The translations under genes and the position numbers were made by a program. Positions 1-7,897 of a stretch of 64,000 bases of DNA are shown piece by piece (the stretch's first letter is position 1; every line of letters begins with the position of its first letter). Origin of the DNA: JBBQZP01 sp038207585 (GTDB lineage: Bacteria > Pseudomonadota > Alphaproteobacteria > Rhodobacterales > Rhodobacteraceae); contig JBBQZP010000010.1 in the NCBI GenBank assembly GCA_038207585.1, positions 1 through 64,000 on the forward strand, given 5' to 3'. The notes under the pieces were generated by a model. It was given only the letters and a program-made list of their open reading frames with translations, did no database searches and was not told the DNA's origin.

Positions 1-366
1 GGTTTGCAGGGCTTTAAGGGCTGCATCCACGGTGAGTGTGGCGGTTATATGGTGCTGGGTGAGGGGCTTATCGACAAATCCGGTCAGCGACATCAGATGG
101 CCGGGCTGTTGGGGTTGGTCACCAGTTTTGAAAAGCGCAAGATGCATCTGGGCTACCGTCTGGCGACGTTAAAGGCCGCGATGCCGGGGCAGGGTGTGGG
201 CGCGCGTCTGCGCGGGCATGAATTTCATTACTCCACCATCGTGGCCCAACCGGATGACGCTTTGGCGCAGGTGGTTGATGCCGAAGGCGCCGAGGTGGCC
301 GAAACCGGCAGCGTCCGGGGCCGCGTCACCGGGTCATATTTCCACCTGATTGCCGAGGCGTCATGA
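1..366 (+). CDS. cobB: Cobyrinic acid a,c-diamide synthase, C-terminal end (partial)
   Basis: This is the 3' end of a gene that begins before the window. About 121 residues are present, covering the glutaminase half of CobB, which amidates the a and c side chains of (hydrogeno)byrinic acid using glutamine and ATP. The segment GECGGYMVLG contains the nucleophilic cysteine (codon at 37-39). Further on, RGHEFHYS and the closing GRVTGSYFHL match the end of the class I amidotransferase domain of cobyrinate synthases. The stop overlaps the start of cobA (ATGA), so the two are translationally coupled. The name rests on the C-terminal domain only; CbiA-type enzymes share it, but the aerobic-pathway neighbour cobF favours CobB. 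Confidence 0.85.
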   Translation, partial: GLQGFKGCIHGECGGYMVLGEGLIDKSGQRHQMAGLLGLVTSFEKRKMHLGYRLATLKAAMPGQGVGARLRGHEFHYSTIVAQPDDALAQVVDAEGAEVAETGSVRGRVTGSYFHLIAEAS

Positions 367-1082
367 GCGGGTTTGTATCCTTCGTGTCTTCTGGCCCCGG
401 TGATCCGGACCTGCTGACAGTACGGGCGCTCAAACGCATTCAGGCGGCGGATGCGGTGTTGTTTGATGATTTGTCCTCTGGCCCGATCCTCGCCCATGCG
501 CGGGCCGGGGCCGATCTGGTGGCGGTGGGCAAACGGGCGGGCCGGGTGTCGCCCAAGCAGGATCAGGTCAGCCGGTTGCTGGTGGACTATGCGCAAAGTG
601 GCGCGCAGGTGGTGCGTCTGAAATCGGGCGATTCCGGCCTGTTCGGGCGGCTGGAAGAAGAGATTGACGCGTGCCGGGCGGCTGGCATTGGATTTGAGAT
701 TGTGCCGGGGGTGACCAGCGCCTCGGCAGCGGCGGCGGCTGCGGGCATACCCTTGACGCGCCGGTTGACGGCACGCCGGGTGCAGTTTGTCACCGGGCAT
801 GACACCGCGGGTGGTTTGCCCGCGGATCTGAACATCGCAGCCTTGGCCGACCCGATGGCCACAACCGTAATTTTCATGGGAAAACGGACCTTTGCGGCTT
901 TGTCTTCAAAGCTGATCGCAGCTGGCATGCCGGGGGATACGCCTGCGTTGCTGGCCGAAAGCGTATCAACGCCGGATCAGCGGCTGACCCGCGCCACCGT
1001 CGCCACCCTGGGCACCGCACTGGCGGATGCCCATGACGGCCCCGCGCTGATCCTGATCGGCCCGCTGATGGAGGGGATATGA
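363..1082 (+). CDS. cobA: Uroporphyrinogen-III C-methyltransferase
   Basis: The product (239 residues) is a SAM-dependent methylase that converts uroporphyrinogen III to precorrin-2, the branch point towards B12 and sirohaem. It has the SUMT landmarks: GPGDPDLL at residues 11-18, GDSGLFGR at 89-96, VPGVTSA at 114-120 and PLTRR at 130-134. It is a stand-alone CobA: there is no N-terminal CysG-type dehydrogenase/ferrochelatase domain and no HemD fusion. Its start overlaps the cobB stop and its stop overlaps the next start by ATGA, so it lies inside a tightly coupled cobalamin operon. Confidence 0.93.
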   Translation: MSGFVSFVSSGPGDPDLLTVRALKRIQAADAVLFDDLSSGPILAHARAGADLVAVGKRAGRVSPKQDQVSRLLVDYAQSGAQVVRLKSGDSGLFGRLEEEIDACRAAGIGFEIVPGVTSASAAAAAAGIPLTRRLTARRVQFVTGHDTAGGLPADLNIAALADPMATTVIFMGKRTFAALSSKLIAAGMPGDTPALLAESVSTPDQRLTRATVATLGTALADAHDGPALILIGPLMEGI

Positions 1083-1384
1083 CGCACACAATCACGATCT
1101 GTGCGACCTGCAAGCTGGGGCAGGGTGAATTCGCGGCAAACCTGACCCTGCCCGGCTATCGGGTAACGACGACCGAGTGCATGTCGGGATGCACGCGGCC
1201 TTCAACGCTCGCGTTTCGGGCCGACGGCAAGACGGCCTATCTGTTTGGCGACATCACCGAGGCTGATCTGGCGGATATCGTGACGTTTGCTGCGGCCTAT
1301 AAAACCTCAACCGATGGCACCTTTGCCGATGCGCGGATGTTTGGCGCGCTGCGCACCAAGGCGATTGCGCGCGTTCCGGGCTAA
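1079..1384 (+). CDS. DUF1636 family metal-binding (ferredoxin-like) protein
   Basis: This is a 101-residue protein with a CATC motif near residue 9 and a CMSGC motif near residue 38. The spacing recalls thioredoxin-like [2Fe-2S] ferredoxins and is typical of DUF1636 proteins, which are often found in cobalamin gene clusters. It follows cobA with an ATGA overlap and a GAGGGG ribosome site inside the cobA end. A redox or metal-delivery role in corrin synthesis is inference from position; no reaction is established. Its stop is followed by a weak hairpin and then the B12 riboswitch, so it is probably the last gene of the upstream operon. Confidence 0.75.
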   Translation: MTHTITICATCKLGQGEFAANLTLPGYRVTTTECMSGCTRPSTLAFRADGKTAYLFGDITEADLADIVTFAAAYKTSTDGTFADARMFGALRTKAIARVPG

Positions 1385-1390
1385 GATGTC

Positions 1391-1423
1391 GCAAGGGCGT
1401 GTCAGATGACGCTTTCGCCCCTT
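1391..1423 (+). terminator. Possible terminator of the cobB-cobA operon
   Basis: Directly after the DUF1636 stop, AAGGGCG and CGCCCCTT can pair (one bulged C) around a 15-base loop. No clear T tract follows. It separates the upstream cob genes from the riboswitch-controlled transcript. Confidence 0.3.
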
Positions 1424-1455
1424 GACCCTCTTGGGCAATCCCTGCCACATGGTCA

Positions 1456-1680
1456 CGTTAAGGTGTCCAAAGCGCAAAGCGTGAGGACTGAAACGGGAAT
1501 GAGGAAGGGTGGACCCAAACGGGCACCTCAGCCTCAACCGCCCCCGCGACTGTAAGCGGTAGCGGCCTTTCAAATGCCACTGATGGGCAACCATTGGGAA
1601 GGCGGAAGGTCCGCTATGATCCGCGAGTCAGGAGACCGGCCTTGGCAGAGGTGAAACAAAGGCCGTCGGGTGTGACGGTC
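1456..1680 (+). promoter_or_regulatory. Cobalamin (AdoCbl) riboswitch with expression platform
   Basis: The conserved parts of the cobalamin riboswitch appear in order: a GGGAA/GGGTG core at about 1495-1511, CCCCCGCGACTGTAAGCGG at about 1541-1559, GCCACTG at 1575-1581, GGGAAGGC at 1596-1603 and the B12 box CCGCGAGTCAGGAGACC at 1621-1637. After it, CGGCCTT (1637-1643) can pair with AAGGCCG (1659-1665), and CCGTC (1663-1667) with GACGG (1674-1678). The two hairpins share bases and end just before the cbtB ribosome site at 1684-1687. No T tract is present, so control of translation initiation is the likelier mode (inference). It should lower cobalt uptake and CobF synthesis when B12 is plentiful. 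Confidence 0.92.
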
Positions 1681-1693
1681 ATAGGAGATGACG

Positions 1694-1858
1694 ATGAATT
1701 TGACCCAGACCCAGACCCGCTCTTTCTCGCTGGTCCAGACGCTTTTGGTGGCCATGGTTGGCCTGACGCTGGTGTTTGCCAGTGGCTTTGCCCACAGCCA
1801 GACCCTGCATGACGCAGCCCATGACATGCGCCATTCCACCGGATTTCCCTGCCACTAA
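1694..1858 (+). CDS. cbtB: Cobalt transporter subunit CbtB
   Basis: This is a 54-residue protein. It has one hydrophobic helix (about residues 15-34, TLLVAMVGLTLVFASGFAH) followed by a histidine-rich tail with HDAAHDMRH and the terminal FPCH. That layout is the signature of CbtB, the small partner of CbtA in a B12-regulated cobalt uptake system. GGAG at 1684-1687 lies six bases before ATG 1694; the in-frame ATG at 1688 abuts the ribosome site and is less likely. It lies directly downstream of the riboswitch and 20 bases before cbtA. Confidence 0.88.
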   Translation: MNLTQTQTRSFSLVQTLLVAMVGLTLVFASGFAHSQTLHDAAHDMRHSTGFPCH

Positions 1859-1878
1859 GGCGGGATAGACCAAAAATC

Positions 1879-2640
1879 ATGAAACATATGCTGTCCAGCG
1901 CGTTGTTCGCTGGCTTTGCGGCGGGGTTGCTTTGCGCCCTGCTGCAATATCTATTGGTCGAACCCGACATCTTGCTGGGTGAGCGGTACGAATCCCGCGA
2001 ACTGGTGCATTTTCAAGGGGTTCCGGCGCAAACTTCAGACAATTCCATGCCCGGAATTGACCTGGCAACCGAACCTGCGGCCCATGATCATGATGCTGCT
2101 GAACCTGCCGGACACGTGCACGGCGGTGCTGAAGAAGAAAGCTCTCCTTATCGGCACGCTTTGACGGTGCTGTTCGCGGTTCTAACCTATTGCGGCTATG
2201 GGCTTGTGCTGATGGCCGGGGTGCAGCTGGCCGAGGGGGTGGGTGTCAAGATCGGCACCTCACAAGCGCTGTTGTGGGGGTTGGCAGGCTTTATGGCGTT
2301 TCAGTTGATGCCTGCGCTTGGGCTGGAACCGGAACTGCCGGGCACACCTGCCGCCGATCTGGATGCGCGCCAGATCTGGTGGGCGGCAACCGCTGCGGCA
2401 ACCGTCATCGGGTTGTGGTTCATGGCCTATGGGTCTGCCGTGTGGCAGCGCGGTCTGGGGCTGTTGGTGCTGATCGCACCGCATGTCTGGGGCGCACCAA
2501 AGCTGGCAGAGTTTGGCGGGGTGGCGCCACCAGAACTGTCGTCAGCCTTTGCCGCCCATACGCTGGCGGTTGGCTTGATCACATGGATGGTTCTGGGCGG
2601 GTTGGTGGTGACATTCTGGCACACTGACGCGGCCAAATGA
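1879..2640 (+). CDS. cbtA: Cobalt transporter CbtA
   Basis: This is a 253-residue membrane protein with about five or six hydrophobic helices. The first is at residues 5-25. Between helices 1 and 2 lies a histidine-rich stretch (HDHDAAEPAGHVH, about residues 71-83), likely a metal-capture loop. Conserved-looking features include the LMPALGLEPELPG segment after helix 3 and IAPHVWGAPK near the end. Length and layout fit CbtA, predicted to import cobalt for B12 synthesis. The stop overlaps the start of cobF by ATGA, so transport and corrin synthesis genes share one riboswitch-controlled transcript. Confidence 0.87.
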   Translation: MKHMLSSALFAGFAAGLLCALLQYLLVEPDILLGERYESRELVHFQGVPAQTSDNSMPGIDLATEPAAHDHDAAEPAGHVHGGAEEESSPYRHALTVLFAVLTYCGYGLVLMAGVQLAEGVGVKIGTSQALLWGLAGFMAFQLMPALGLEPELPGTPAADLDARQIWWAATAAATVIGLWFMAYGSAVWQRGLGLLVLIAPHVWGAPKLAEFGGVAPPELSSAFAAHTLAVGLITWMVLGGLVVTFWHTDAAK

Positions 2641-3368
2641 TCCAGCTTCACCTGATCGGCATCGGCACCGGCAACCCGGATCACCTGACACGTCAGGCGG
2701 TTCGGGCGCTGAACGAGGTCGGTCTGGTGATGATCCCGCGCAAGGGTGGCAAGGCCGATCTGGCAGAGCTGCGCCGCGCCATTGTGGCAGAGGTGGTGAC
2801 CAATCCGGCCGTGCAGGTGGTTGAGTTCGACCTGCCGGTGCGCGACGCCGACAACCCGGATTATCAGGCCGGCGTGAACGACTGGCACGATGCGATTGCG
2901 CGGGTCTGGGCTGAGACGATGGCCGCGCATCCGTCTGGCAAAGTGGCGCTTTTGGTTTGGGGCGATCCGTCGCTGTACGATTCCACGCTACGGATTGCCG
3001 CTCGGTTGCCAGGCGTTGAGGTGTCTGTCGTGCCCGGCATCACCAGCATTCAGGCGCTGACCGCGGCCCATGCCATGCCGCTGAATGATATTGGTGAGGC
3101 GGTCACGATCACCACAGGGCGGCAGTTGCTGGCCGGTTGGCCTGCGGGCGCTGACACTCTGGTCATCATGCTGGATGGCAAGTGTTCGTTTCAATCGCTT
3201 GATCCGACAGGCATTTCAATCTGGTGGGGTGCCTATGTCGGCATGAAGGAACAGATCATCCTGTCCGGTCCTTTGGCCGACATTGGCGCGCAGATAATAG
3301 CCACGCGGGCCAAGGCGCGGGCGGCGCATGGCTGGATCATGGATATCTATATCCTGCGCAAGGGGTAA
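2637..3368 (+). CDS. cobF: Precorrin-6A synthase (deacetylating) CobF
   Basis: The product (243 residues) is the SAM-dependent methylase that adds the C-1 methyl group and releases acetate in the oxygen-dependent B12 pathway. Tetrapyrrole methylase motifs are seen: GIGTGNP at 8-14, VWGDPSLYDS at 107-116 and VVPGITSIQA at 131-140. CobF is specific to the aerobic route, so this organism makes B12 aerobically. It overlaps cbtA by four bases and is the last gene of the riboswitch transcript; an AT-rich inverted repeat lies just beyond its stop. Confidence 0.92.
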   Translation: MIQLHLIGIGTGNPDHLTRQAVRALNEVGLVMIPRKGGKADLAELRRAIVAEVVTNPAVQVVEFDLPVRDADNPDYQAGVNDWHDAIARVWAETMAAHPSGKVALLVWGDPSLYDSTLRIAARLPGVEVSVVPGITSIQALTAAHAMPLNDIGEAVTITTGRQLLAGWPAGADTLVIMLDGKCSFQSLDPTGISIWWGAYVGMKEQIILSGPLADIGAQIIATRAKARAAHGWIMDIYILRKG

Positions 3369-3377
3369 GCTGGCAGT

Positions 3378-3399
3378 TCAATATATTACATAATATTGA
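3378..3399. repeat. AT-rich inverted repeat between convergent genes
   Basis: TCAATAT (3378-3384) and ATATTGA (3393-3399) form 7-bp arms around 8 bases in the 65-base gap between the convergent cobF and macB-like genes. It has no GC stem or T run, so it is not a classical terminator. Its role is unknown. Confidence 0.4.
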
Positions 3400-3433
3400 T
3401 TATCGGACTCTTATATCCGCAGAACCAGCGCCC

Positions 3434-4645
3434 CTATTGATGCCGCAGTGCCTCGATCGGGTCCAACCTTGCAGCGCGTCTGGCCGGAAAGAAACCGAAG
3501 ACCACGCCCACCACGGCCGAGAAGACAAAACTTGCCACGATGATGCGCCAGTCGGGCATGAAGCTGATGTTCAGCACGTAAGAGCCTAGCGCGCCAAGTC
3601 CAAGGCCCAGCAGAATGCCAAGGATGCCGCCAATCAGCGACAGCACAATCGCCTCGACCAGAAACTGCATCAGGACCTGACTTTCGGTCGCCCCTACGGC
3701 CATGCGGATGCCGATTTCACGGGTTCGTTCGGTCACCGACACCAGCATGATGTTCATGATCCCGATGCCGCCGACCAGCAGGCTGATCGCGGCCACCGCC
3801 GACAACAGACCGGTCAGCACGCCGGTGATGCCAGTCAGCATCGAGGATATCTGTTTCATATCAAACACATTGAAGTCGTCGTTCTGATCGCCTGTCAACT
3901 TCCTGCGCTCTCGCATCAGGGATTGGATGCTTTCTGTGACATCTTCGGCCTTGGCCCCATCGCGAAAGGTGACAGAGATGGTCTGCACATCGGTCTTGCC
4001 GGAAATGCGGCGCTGAAAGGCTTTCAGGGGCATCAGGATCGTGTCATTGTCGTCTGTCCCGAAGGTCGAGGCATCGCGCTTGGCCAGTTCTCCAATCACC
4101 TCACACGAGATTTTGCCCACCCGGATCGCGGTGCCAACCGGGTTGCCCTCACCCATCAAGGCGGTTGTGGTCGAGGTGCCCAGAATGCAGACCGGGGTGC
4201 CGGTGCGCAATTCGCTTTCCGAAAACTCTCGCCCAAAGGCCAGCGTCCAGCCGCGGATGCCGAAATAGGCGTTGTCGGTGCCGGTGACCTGCACCACGTG
4301 GTTCAACTCGCCAAACACCGCTGTCTGCATTTTGGCCGAACCGGGGGTTGCGGCGACAATGTCGGGAATATCGCGCAACAGGGCATCGACGTCCTTGAGG
4401 CCCAACGGCGGCGCGTCGTTCTGCCCGCCGCCCGGCCCGCGCCCCGGCGACCCCGGCCGCACCATCAACAGGTTTGACCCGAGTGACGCCACATCCGACT
4501 GCACCTGTGCGGTTGACCCCTGCCCGACTGTGACCATGGCAATCACCGAGGCAACACCAATGACGATGCCCAGCACGGTCAGAAAGCTGCGCAGTTTGTT
4601 GCGAAACACCGTTGAAAGGGCCAGCCGGAACGCTTCAAACAGCAT
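3434..4645 (-). CDS. MacB-type ABC transporter permease
   Basis: This is a 403-residue inner-membrane permease of the MacB/FtsX family. It has one N-terminal helix (within LRSFLTVLGIVIGVASVIAM), a large periplasmic domain (roughly residues 50-265) and three C-terminal helices. The GQGSTAQVQ and RTREIGIRMAVGA segments are typical of the family. The start at 4645 (MLFEAF) overlaps the end of the ATPase gene by 11 bases; a longer frame upstream lacks family similarity. With the two genes before it, it forms an adaptor-ATPase-permease exporter for small molecules or peptides. The substrate is unknown and no TolC gene is adjacent. Confidence 0.88.
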   Translation of the reverse strand: MLFEAFRLALSTVFRNKLRSFLTVLGIVIGVASVIAMVTVGQGSTAQVQSDVASLGSNLLMVRPGSPGRGPGGGQNDAPPLGLKDVDALLRDIPDIVAATPGSAKMQTAVFGELNHVVQVTGTDNAYFGIRGWTLAFGREFSESELRTGTPVCILGTSTTTALMGEGNPVGTAIRVGKISCEVIGELAKRDASTFGTDDNDTILMPLKAFQRRISGKTDVQTISVTFRDGAKAEDVTESIQSLMRERRKLTGDQNDDFNVFDMKQISSMLTGITGVLTGLLSAVAAISLLVGGIGIMNIMLVSVTERTREIGIRMAVGATESQVLMQFLVEAIVLSLIGGILGILLGLGLGALGSYVLNISFMPDWRIIVASFVFSAVVGVVFGFFPARRAARLDPIEALRHQ

Positions 4646-5375
4646 GGGCCACCTCTTTTGAATGGTCCGGCTGGATGCGGTCAGACTGGATGCGGCCATC
4701 GACAAAGGTCACGATGCGGTGCGCGTAGGCGGCCATGTCGGGTTCGTGGGTGACCATCAGGACCGACAGACCCTCATCCCGGTTCAGTTGGACCAACAGT
4801 TCCATGATTTCGCGGCCCCGCGCACTGTCAAGGTTGCCGGTCGGTTCATCCGCGAGGATCAGGCCGGGTTTGGTCACGATGGCGCGGGCGATGGCGACAC
4901 GCTGCTGCTGACCGCCCGAGAGTTCAGAGGGGCGGTGGCGCGCCCTGCCCTGTAGGCCGACCTTTTCAAGGGCCTCCATCGCGCGGTCGTGCCGTTCGTC
5001 AGGGTCAATCCCTTGATAGATCAAGGGAAGTTCGACGTTTTCAAGCGCTGTGGTGCGGGCCAAAAGATTGAAACCCTGAAAGATGAAGCCCAAAAAGTGC
5101 CGCCGCAGAAGCGCGCGTTGGGTGCGGTCCAAGGCGCTGACATCGCTGCCAAACAGCAGATATTGGCCAGAGGTCGCGGTATCCAGACAGCCCAGAATGT
5201 TCATCGCCGTTGACTTGCCAGACCCTGACGGCCCCATCACGGCGACAAATTCGCCCTTGGTCACCGTCAGGCTGACATCATTCAGCGCGTAGACCTGTGC
5301 GGCGTCGACGCCGTACACCTTGGACAGGTGGCGCAGTTCCAGCATGGGGGCCGGATCTGTGGCCGCATCGCTCAT
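4635..5375 (-). CDS. MacB/LolD-type ABC transporter ATP-binding protein
   Basis: This is a 246-residue cytoplasmic ATPase with Walker A GPSGSGKST (48-56), signature LSGGQQQ (152-158) and Walker B LILADE (172-177) followed by PTGNLD. The last is characteristic of the MacB/LolD subgroup. In E. coli MacB the ATPase and permease are fused; here they are separate genes with an 11-base overlap. Its start overlaps the adaptor gene's stop (ATGA). It powers the exporter formed with the permease at 3434-4645 and the adaptor at 5372-6655. Confidence 0.9.
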   Translation of the reverse strand: MSDAATDPAPMLELRHLSKVYGVDAAQVYALNDVSLTVTKGEFVAVMGPSGSGKSTAMNILGCLDTATSGQYLLFGSDVSALDRTQRALLRRHFLGFIFQGFNLLARTTALENVELPLIYQGIDPDERHDRAMEALEKVGLQGRARHRPSELSGGQQQRVAIARAIVTKPGLILADEPTGNLDSARGREIMELLVQLNRDEGLSVLMVTHEPDMAAYAHRIVTFVDGRIQSDRIQPDHSKEVAHAV

Positions 5376-6655
5376 TTGCTGACCTGTGCCGTGATCACGG
5401 CATCGCCTGCGACCAGCGGGCCGTCCAGCACCTCTGTCAGGTCGCCGTCGGTCACACCGGTTTTGACCGCGATCTGCACCGGCACCCCATCTTTCAGCAC
5501 ATAGAGGTTGCGAAAACCCTCTTTCGTCACACCGTTGGTCAGGCTGGTGGTCACGCGGTTCTTCTCGCCCGGCGCGCCTGACGAAAACAGCATCCCCAAC
5601 AGGCCAGAGCTTTTCTGCCTTGGTGCTGTCACAAGCGGCGGCGTGTAGCGGAAGGCTGAATTTGGCACGGTCACCACATCCTTGACCTCTTGCACCGTCA
5701 CATCCGCCGAGGCGGTCATGCCGGGGCGCAAGCGGTGATCCGAATTGTCGATGGCCAGGATGGTCGGATAAGTTACAATGCCGTCGACCGTCTGTGGGGC
5801 AAAGTGCATCTCCGATACTTTGGCAGGAAAGATATGGCCCAGATAGGCATCGACGGTGAAAGAGGCCGGATTGCCGACCTGAACCTTGCCGATATCAGCC
5901 TCGTCCACATCGACCTGCAACTGCATCTGACCCAGATCATGCGCCAGCGTGAACAGCACGATCGTGGTGGTTGAGGCTGACACGGTCTGCCCCAGATCGG
6001 CCTTCAGGTCCAGCACCATGCCGTCAATCGGGGCGACGATCACCGCCTTGTCGACGTTGGTCTGGCTTAGCTTCACATCGGCCTCGGCGACCTGCACATT
6101 GGCGTCGGCAGAGGCCAAAGCGGCGGCCGCCCTGCGCATTGTGGTGGTCGCTGTCGCCAGATCCTCGGCCGAATTCAGGCCTTTGTCGTTGATCTTTTGC
6201 GCGCGCGCCAGGCTTTCGGCGGCGGCTTCCTGGGTGGCTTTGGCATCCTCGACCTCGGCCTTGCGGGCGGCCAAGGTGGCCCGGTCGCGCGCCAGCTCCG
6301 CCTCAAGCGACGAGGTGTCCAGCCGGGCCAGCACCTGCCCTTTGGTCACTGTGTCATTCACCGCGACCGCAACCTGCGAAATCGTGCCAGAGATCAACGA
6401 GCCTACGTCAACCTGCTGGATCGGCTGCACGGTGCCGATGGCGGTGACCGTGACGGTGATGTCGCCGGTTTTGGCCTCGGTCGTGGTGTAGTGCACCTTG
6501 GCAGCACCACCCTTGTGCATCGACAGATAGGCGTAACCGCCCCCCGACAGCAGCAGCAAAAGCCCCAGCCAGACCACCCAACCGCGCCAGCGAACCCGCT
6601 TTTTGCGCCGGGTGATCGCGGCAACTGTCGCCGCAACTGTCATCGTGTCTGCCAT
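5372..6655 (-). CDS. Efflux periplasmic adaptor subunit (MacA/HlyD family)
   Basis: This is a 427-residue adaptor. After a basic N-terminus it has a single membrane anchor (about residues 25-46), then a lipoyl-like half motif, a long alpha-helical hairpin rich in alanine (about 118-205), the second lipoyl half (VIVAPIDGMVLDLKADLGQ) and beta-barrel domains. This is the order of MacA and related RND/ABC adaptors that bridge the inner-membrane pump to an outer-membrane channel. It is the first gene of the three-gene operon. The promoter should lie in the 241 bases before 6897, where no clear promoter was recognised. Confidence 0.88.
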   Translation of the reverse strand: MADTMTVAATVAAITRRKKRVRWRGWVVWLGLLLLLSGGGYAYLSMHKGGAAKVHYTTTEAKTGDITVTVTAIGTVQPIQQVDVGSLISGTISQVAVAVNDTVTKGQVLARLDTSSLEAELARDRATLAARKAEVEDAKATQEAAAESLARAQKINDKGLNSAEDLATATTTMRRAAAALASADANVQVAEADVKLSQTNVDKAVIVAPIDGMVLDLKADLGQTVSASTTTIVLFTLAHDLGQMQLQVDVDEADIGKVQVGNPASFTVDAYLGHIFPAKVSEMHFAPQTVDGIVTYPTILAIDNSDHRLRPGMTASADVTVQEVKDVVTVPNSAFRYTPPLVTAPRQKSSGLLGMLFSSGAPGEKNRVTTSLTNGVTKEGFRNLYVLKDGVPVQIAVKTGVTDGDLTEVLDGPLVAGDAVITAQVSK

Positions 6656-6810
6656 GAAGCGTCCTTTTGCGTCTTAGCCCTAAGCTGGCCCCGACCCTAT
6701 GTGGTTTCAACGTCATCCCCGGCATTTTCCGTCGAACCCCGCCAGCGTCACGCGAATTTGCGCCGCAAAACCGCCACTCCGCCGCACCTGCCCCTACCCC
6801 CTACCCCTTT

Positions 6811-6862
6811 CATTGGTCCACAAATACCCCACGGGGGGTCTGGGGGGTGTGAAACCCCCCAG
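6811..6862. terminator. Hairpin downstream of the hydroxyacid dehydrogenase gene, with a dispersed intergenic motif
   Basis: CTGGGGGGT (6840-6848) and ACCCCCCAG (6854-6862) form a perfect 9-bp stem with a 5-base loop, 34 bases after the stop of the minus-strand gene at 6897-7760. Read on the minus strand it is followed by CCCCCCGTGGGGTATTTGTG and then AATGAA. The same motif type recurs at about 25308-25339. It is probably a terminator or 3'-end element; there is no long T run. Confidence 0.5.
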
Positions 6863-6896
6863 CCGCCGGACACGAACCCGAACGTATCAGAACCGC

Positions 6897-7760
6897 CTAC
6901 TTCAACCGCCGGATCAGGCTGGACGTGTCATTGCGGTTGCCGCCCAAGCGCTGCACATCCTTGTAGAACTGGTCCACCAAAGCCGTGACGGGCAGGCTGG
7001 CACCGATCTGGTTGGCGGTCGCAAGGCAAATCCCCAGATCCTTGCGCATCCAGTCGACCGCAAAGCCAAAATCGAACGTATCGGCCAGCATGGTCTTGTG
7101 GCGGTTCACCATCTGCCAACTGCCCGCAGCGCCCTGGCTGATCACTTCGACCACCGCCGCGCCATCAAGCCCGGCTTTTTGGCCAAAAGCCAAAGCCTCA
7201 GCCAGACCCTGCACAAGGCCCGCAATGCAGATCTGGTTCATCATCTTGGCGAGTTGCCCCGAACCGGATTCTCCAAGCCTGCGGCAAATCCGGGCATAGG
7301 TTTGCATCACCGGTTCGGCGCGGGTGTAATCCTCAACCGAACCGCCGCACATGATCGACAGAACCCCGTTTTCCGCCCCCGCTTGCCCGCCCGACAAAGG
7401 TGCATCGACAAAGCCCTTGCCCTGCCCCGCAGCCACAGCGCCCAGTTCGCGCGTCTCCTCTGCCGACACCGTGGTGTGATCGACAAACACCGTGCCCGCC
7501 GCCATGCCGGCAAAGGCCCCGTCCGGCCCCAGACACACGGCGCGCAGGTCGTCATCATTGCCCACGCAAGCCATGACAAACTCTGCCCCCGCCGCAGCCT
7601 CTGCCGGGGTGGCGGCCGAGGATTGACCGTGCTTTGCCACCCAAGCCGCTGCCTTGGCCGGGCTGCGGTTGTACACCGTCACCTCGTGCCCTTTGGCCAC
7701 CAGATGGCCCGCCATGGGAAACCCCATCACGCCCAAGCCCAGAAACGCCAGTTTCGCCAT
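6897..7760 (-). CDS. NAD(P)-dependent beta-hydroxyacid dehydrogenase (3-hydroxyisobutyrate dehydrogenase family)
   Basis: This is a 287-residue oxidoreductase with the N-terminal Rossmann motif GLGVMG (8-13), substrate motif DAPLSGG (119-125) and catalytic lysine in GQLAKMMNQ (K172). These mark the family of 3-hydroxyisobutyrate, tartronate semialdehyde and glyoxylate/succinic semialdehyde reductases. The exact substrate cannot be told from sequence. The gene stands alone, transcribed away from the acylase gene that begins at 7898. The 137-base gap between them must hold both promoters. Confidence 0.85.
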   Translation of the reverse strand: MAKLAFLGLGVMGFPMAGHLVAKGHEVTVYNRSPAKAAAWVAKHGQSSAATPAEAAAGAEFVMACVGNDDDLRAVCLGPDGAFAGMAAGTVFVDHTTVSAEETRELGAVAAGQGKGFVDAPLSGGQAGAENGVLSIMCGGSVEDYTRAEPVMQTYARICRRLGESGSGQLAKMMNQICIAGLVQGLAEALAFGQKAGLDGAAVVEVISQGAAGSWQMVNRHKTMLADTFDFGFAVDWMRKDLGICLATANQIGASLPVTALVDQFYKDVQRLGGNRNDTSSLIRRLK

Positions 7761-7897
7761 CCTTGCAGCCCCTTGTCCTTGATCGGGCCAATTGTGCCCG
7801 CTACAGCGATGGACTAGAGGATCATTCGGCCTGCCCCGTCAAGCATCTGCCCGTTTGGATGCCAAAGCCCAAAGCGACTGCCAAAGGAAACCCGCCC

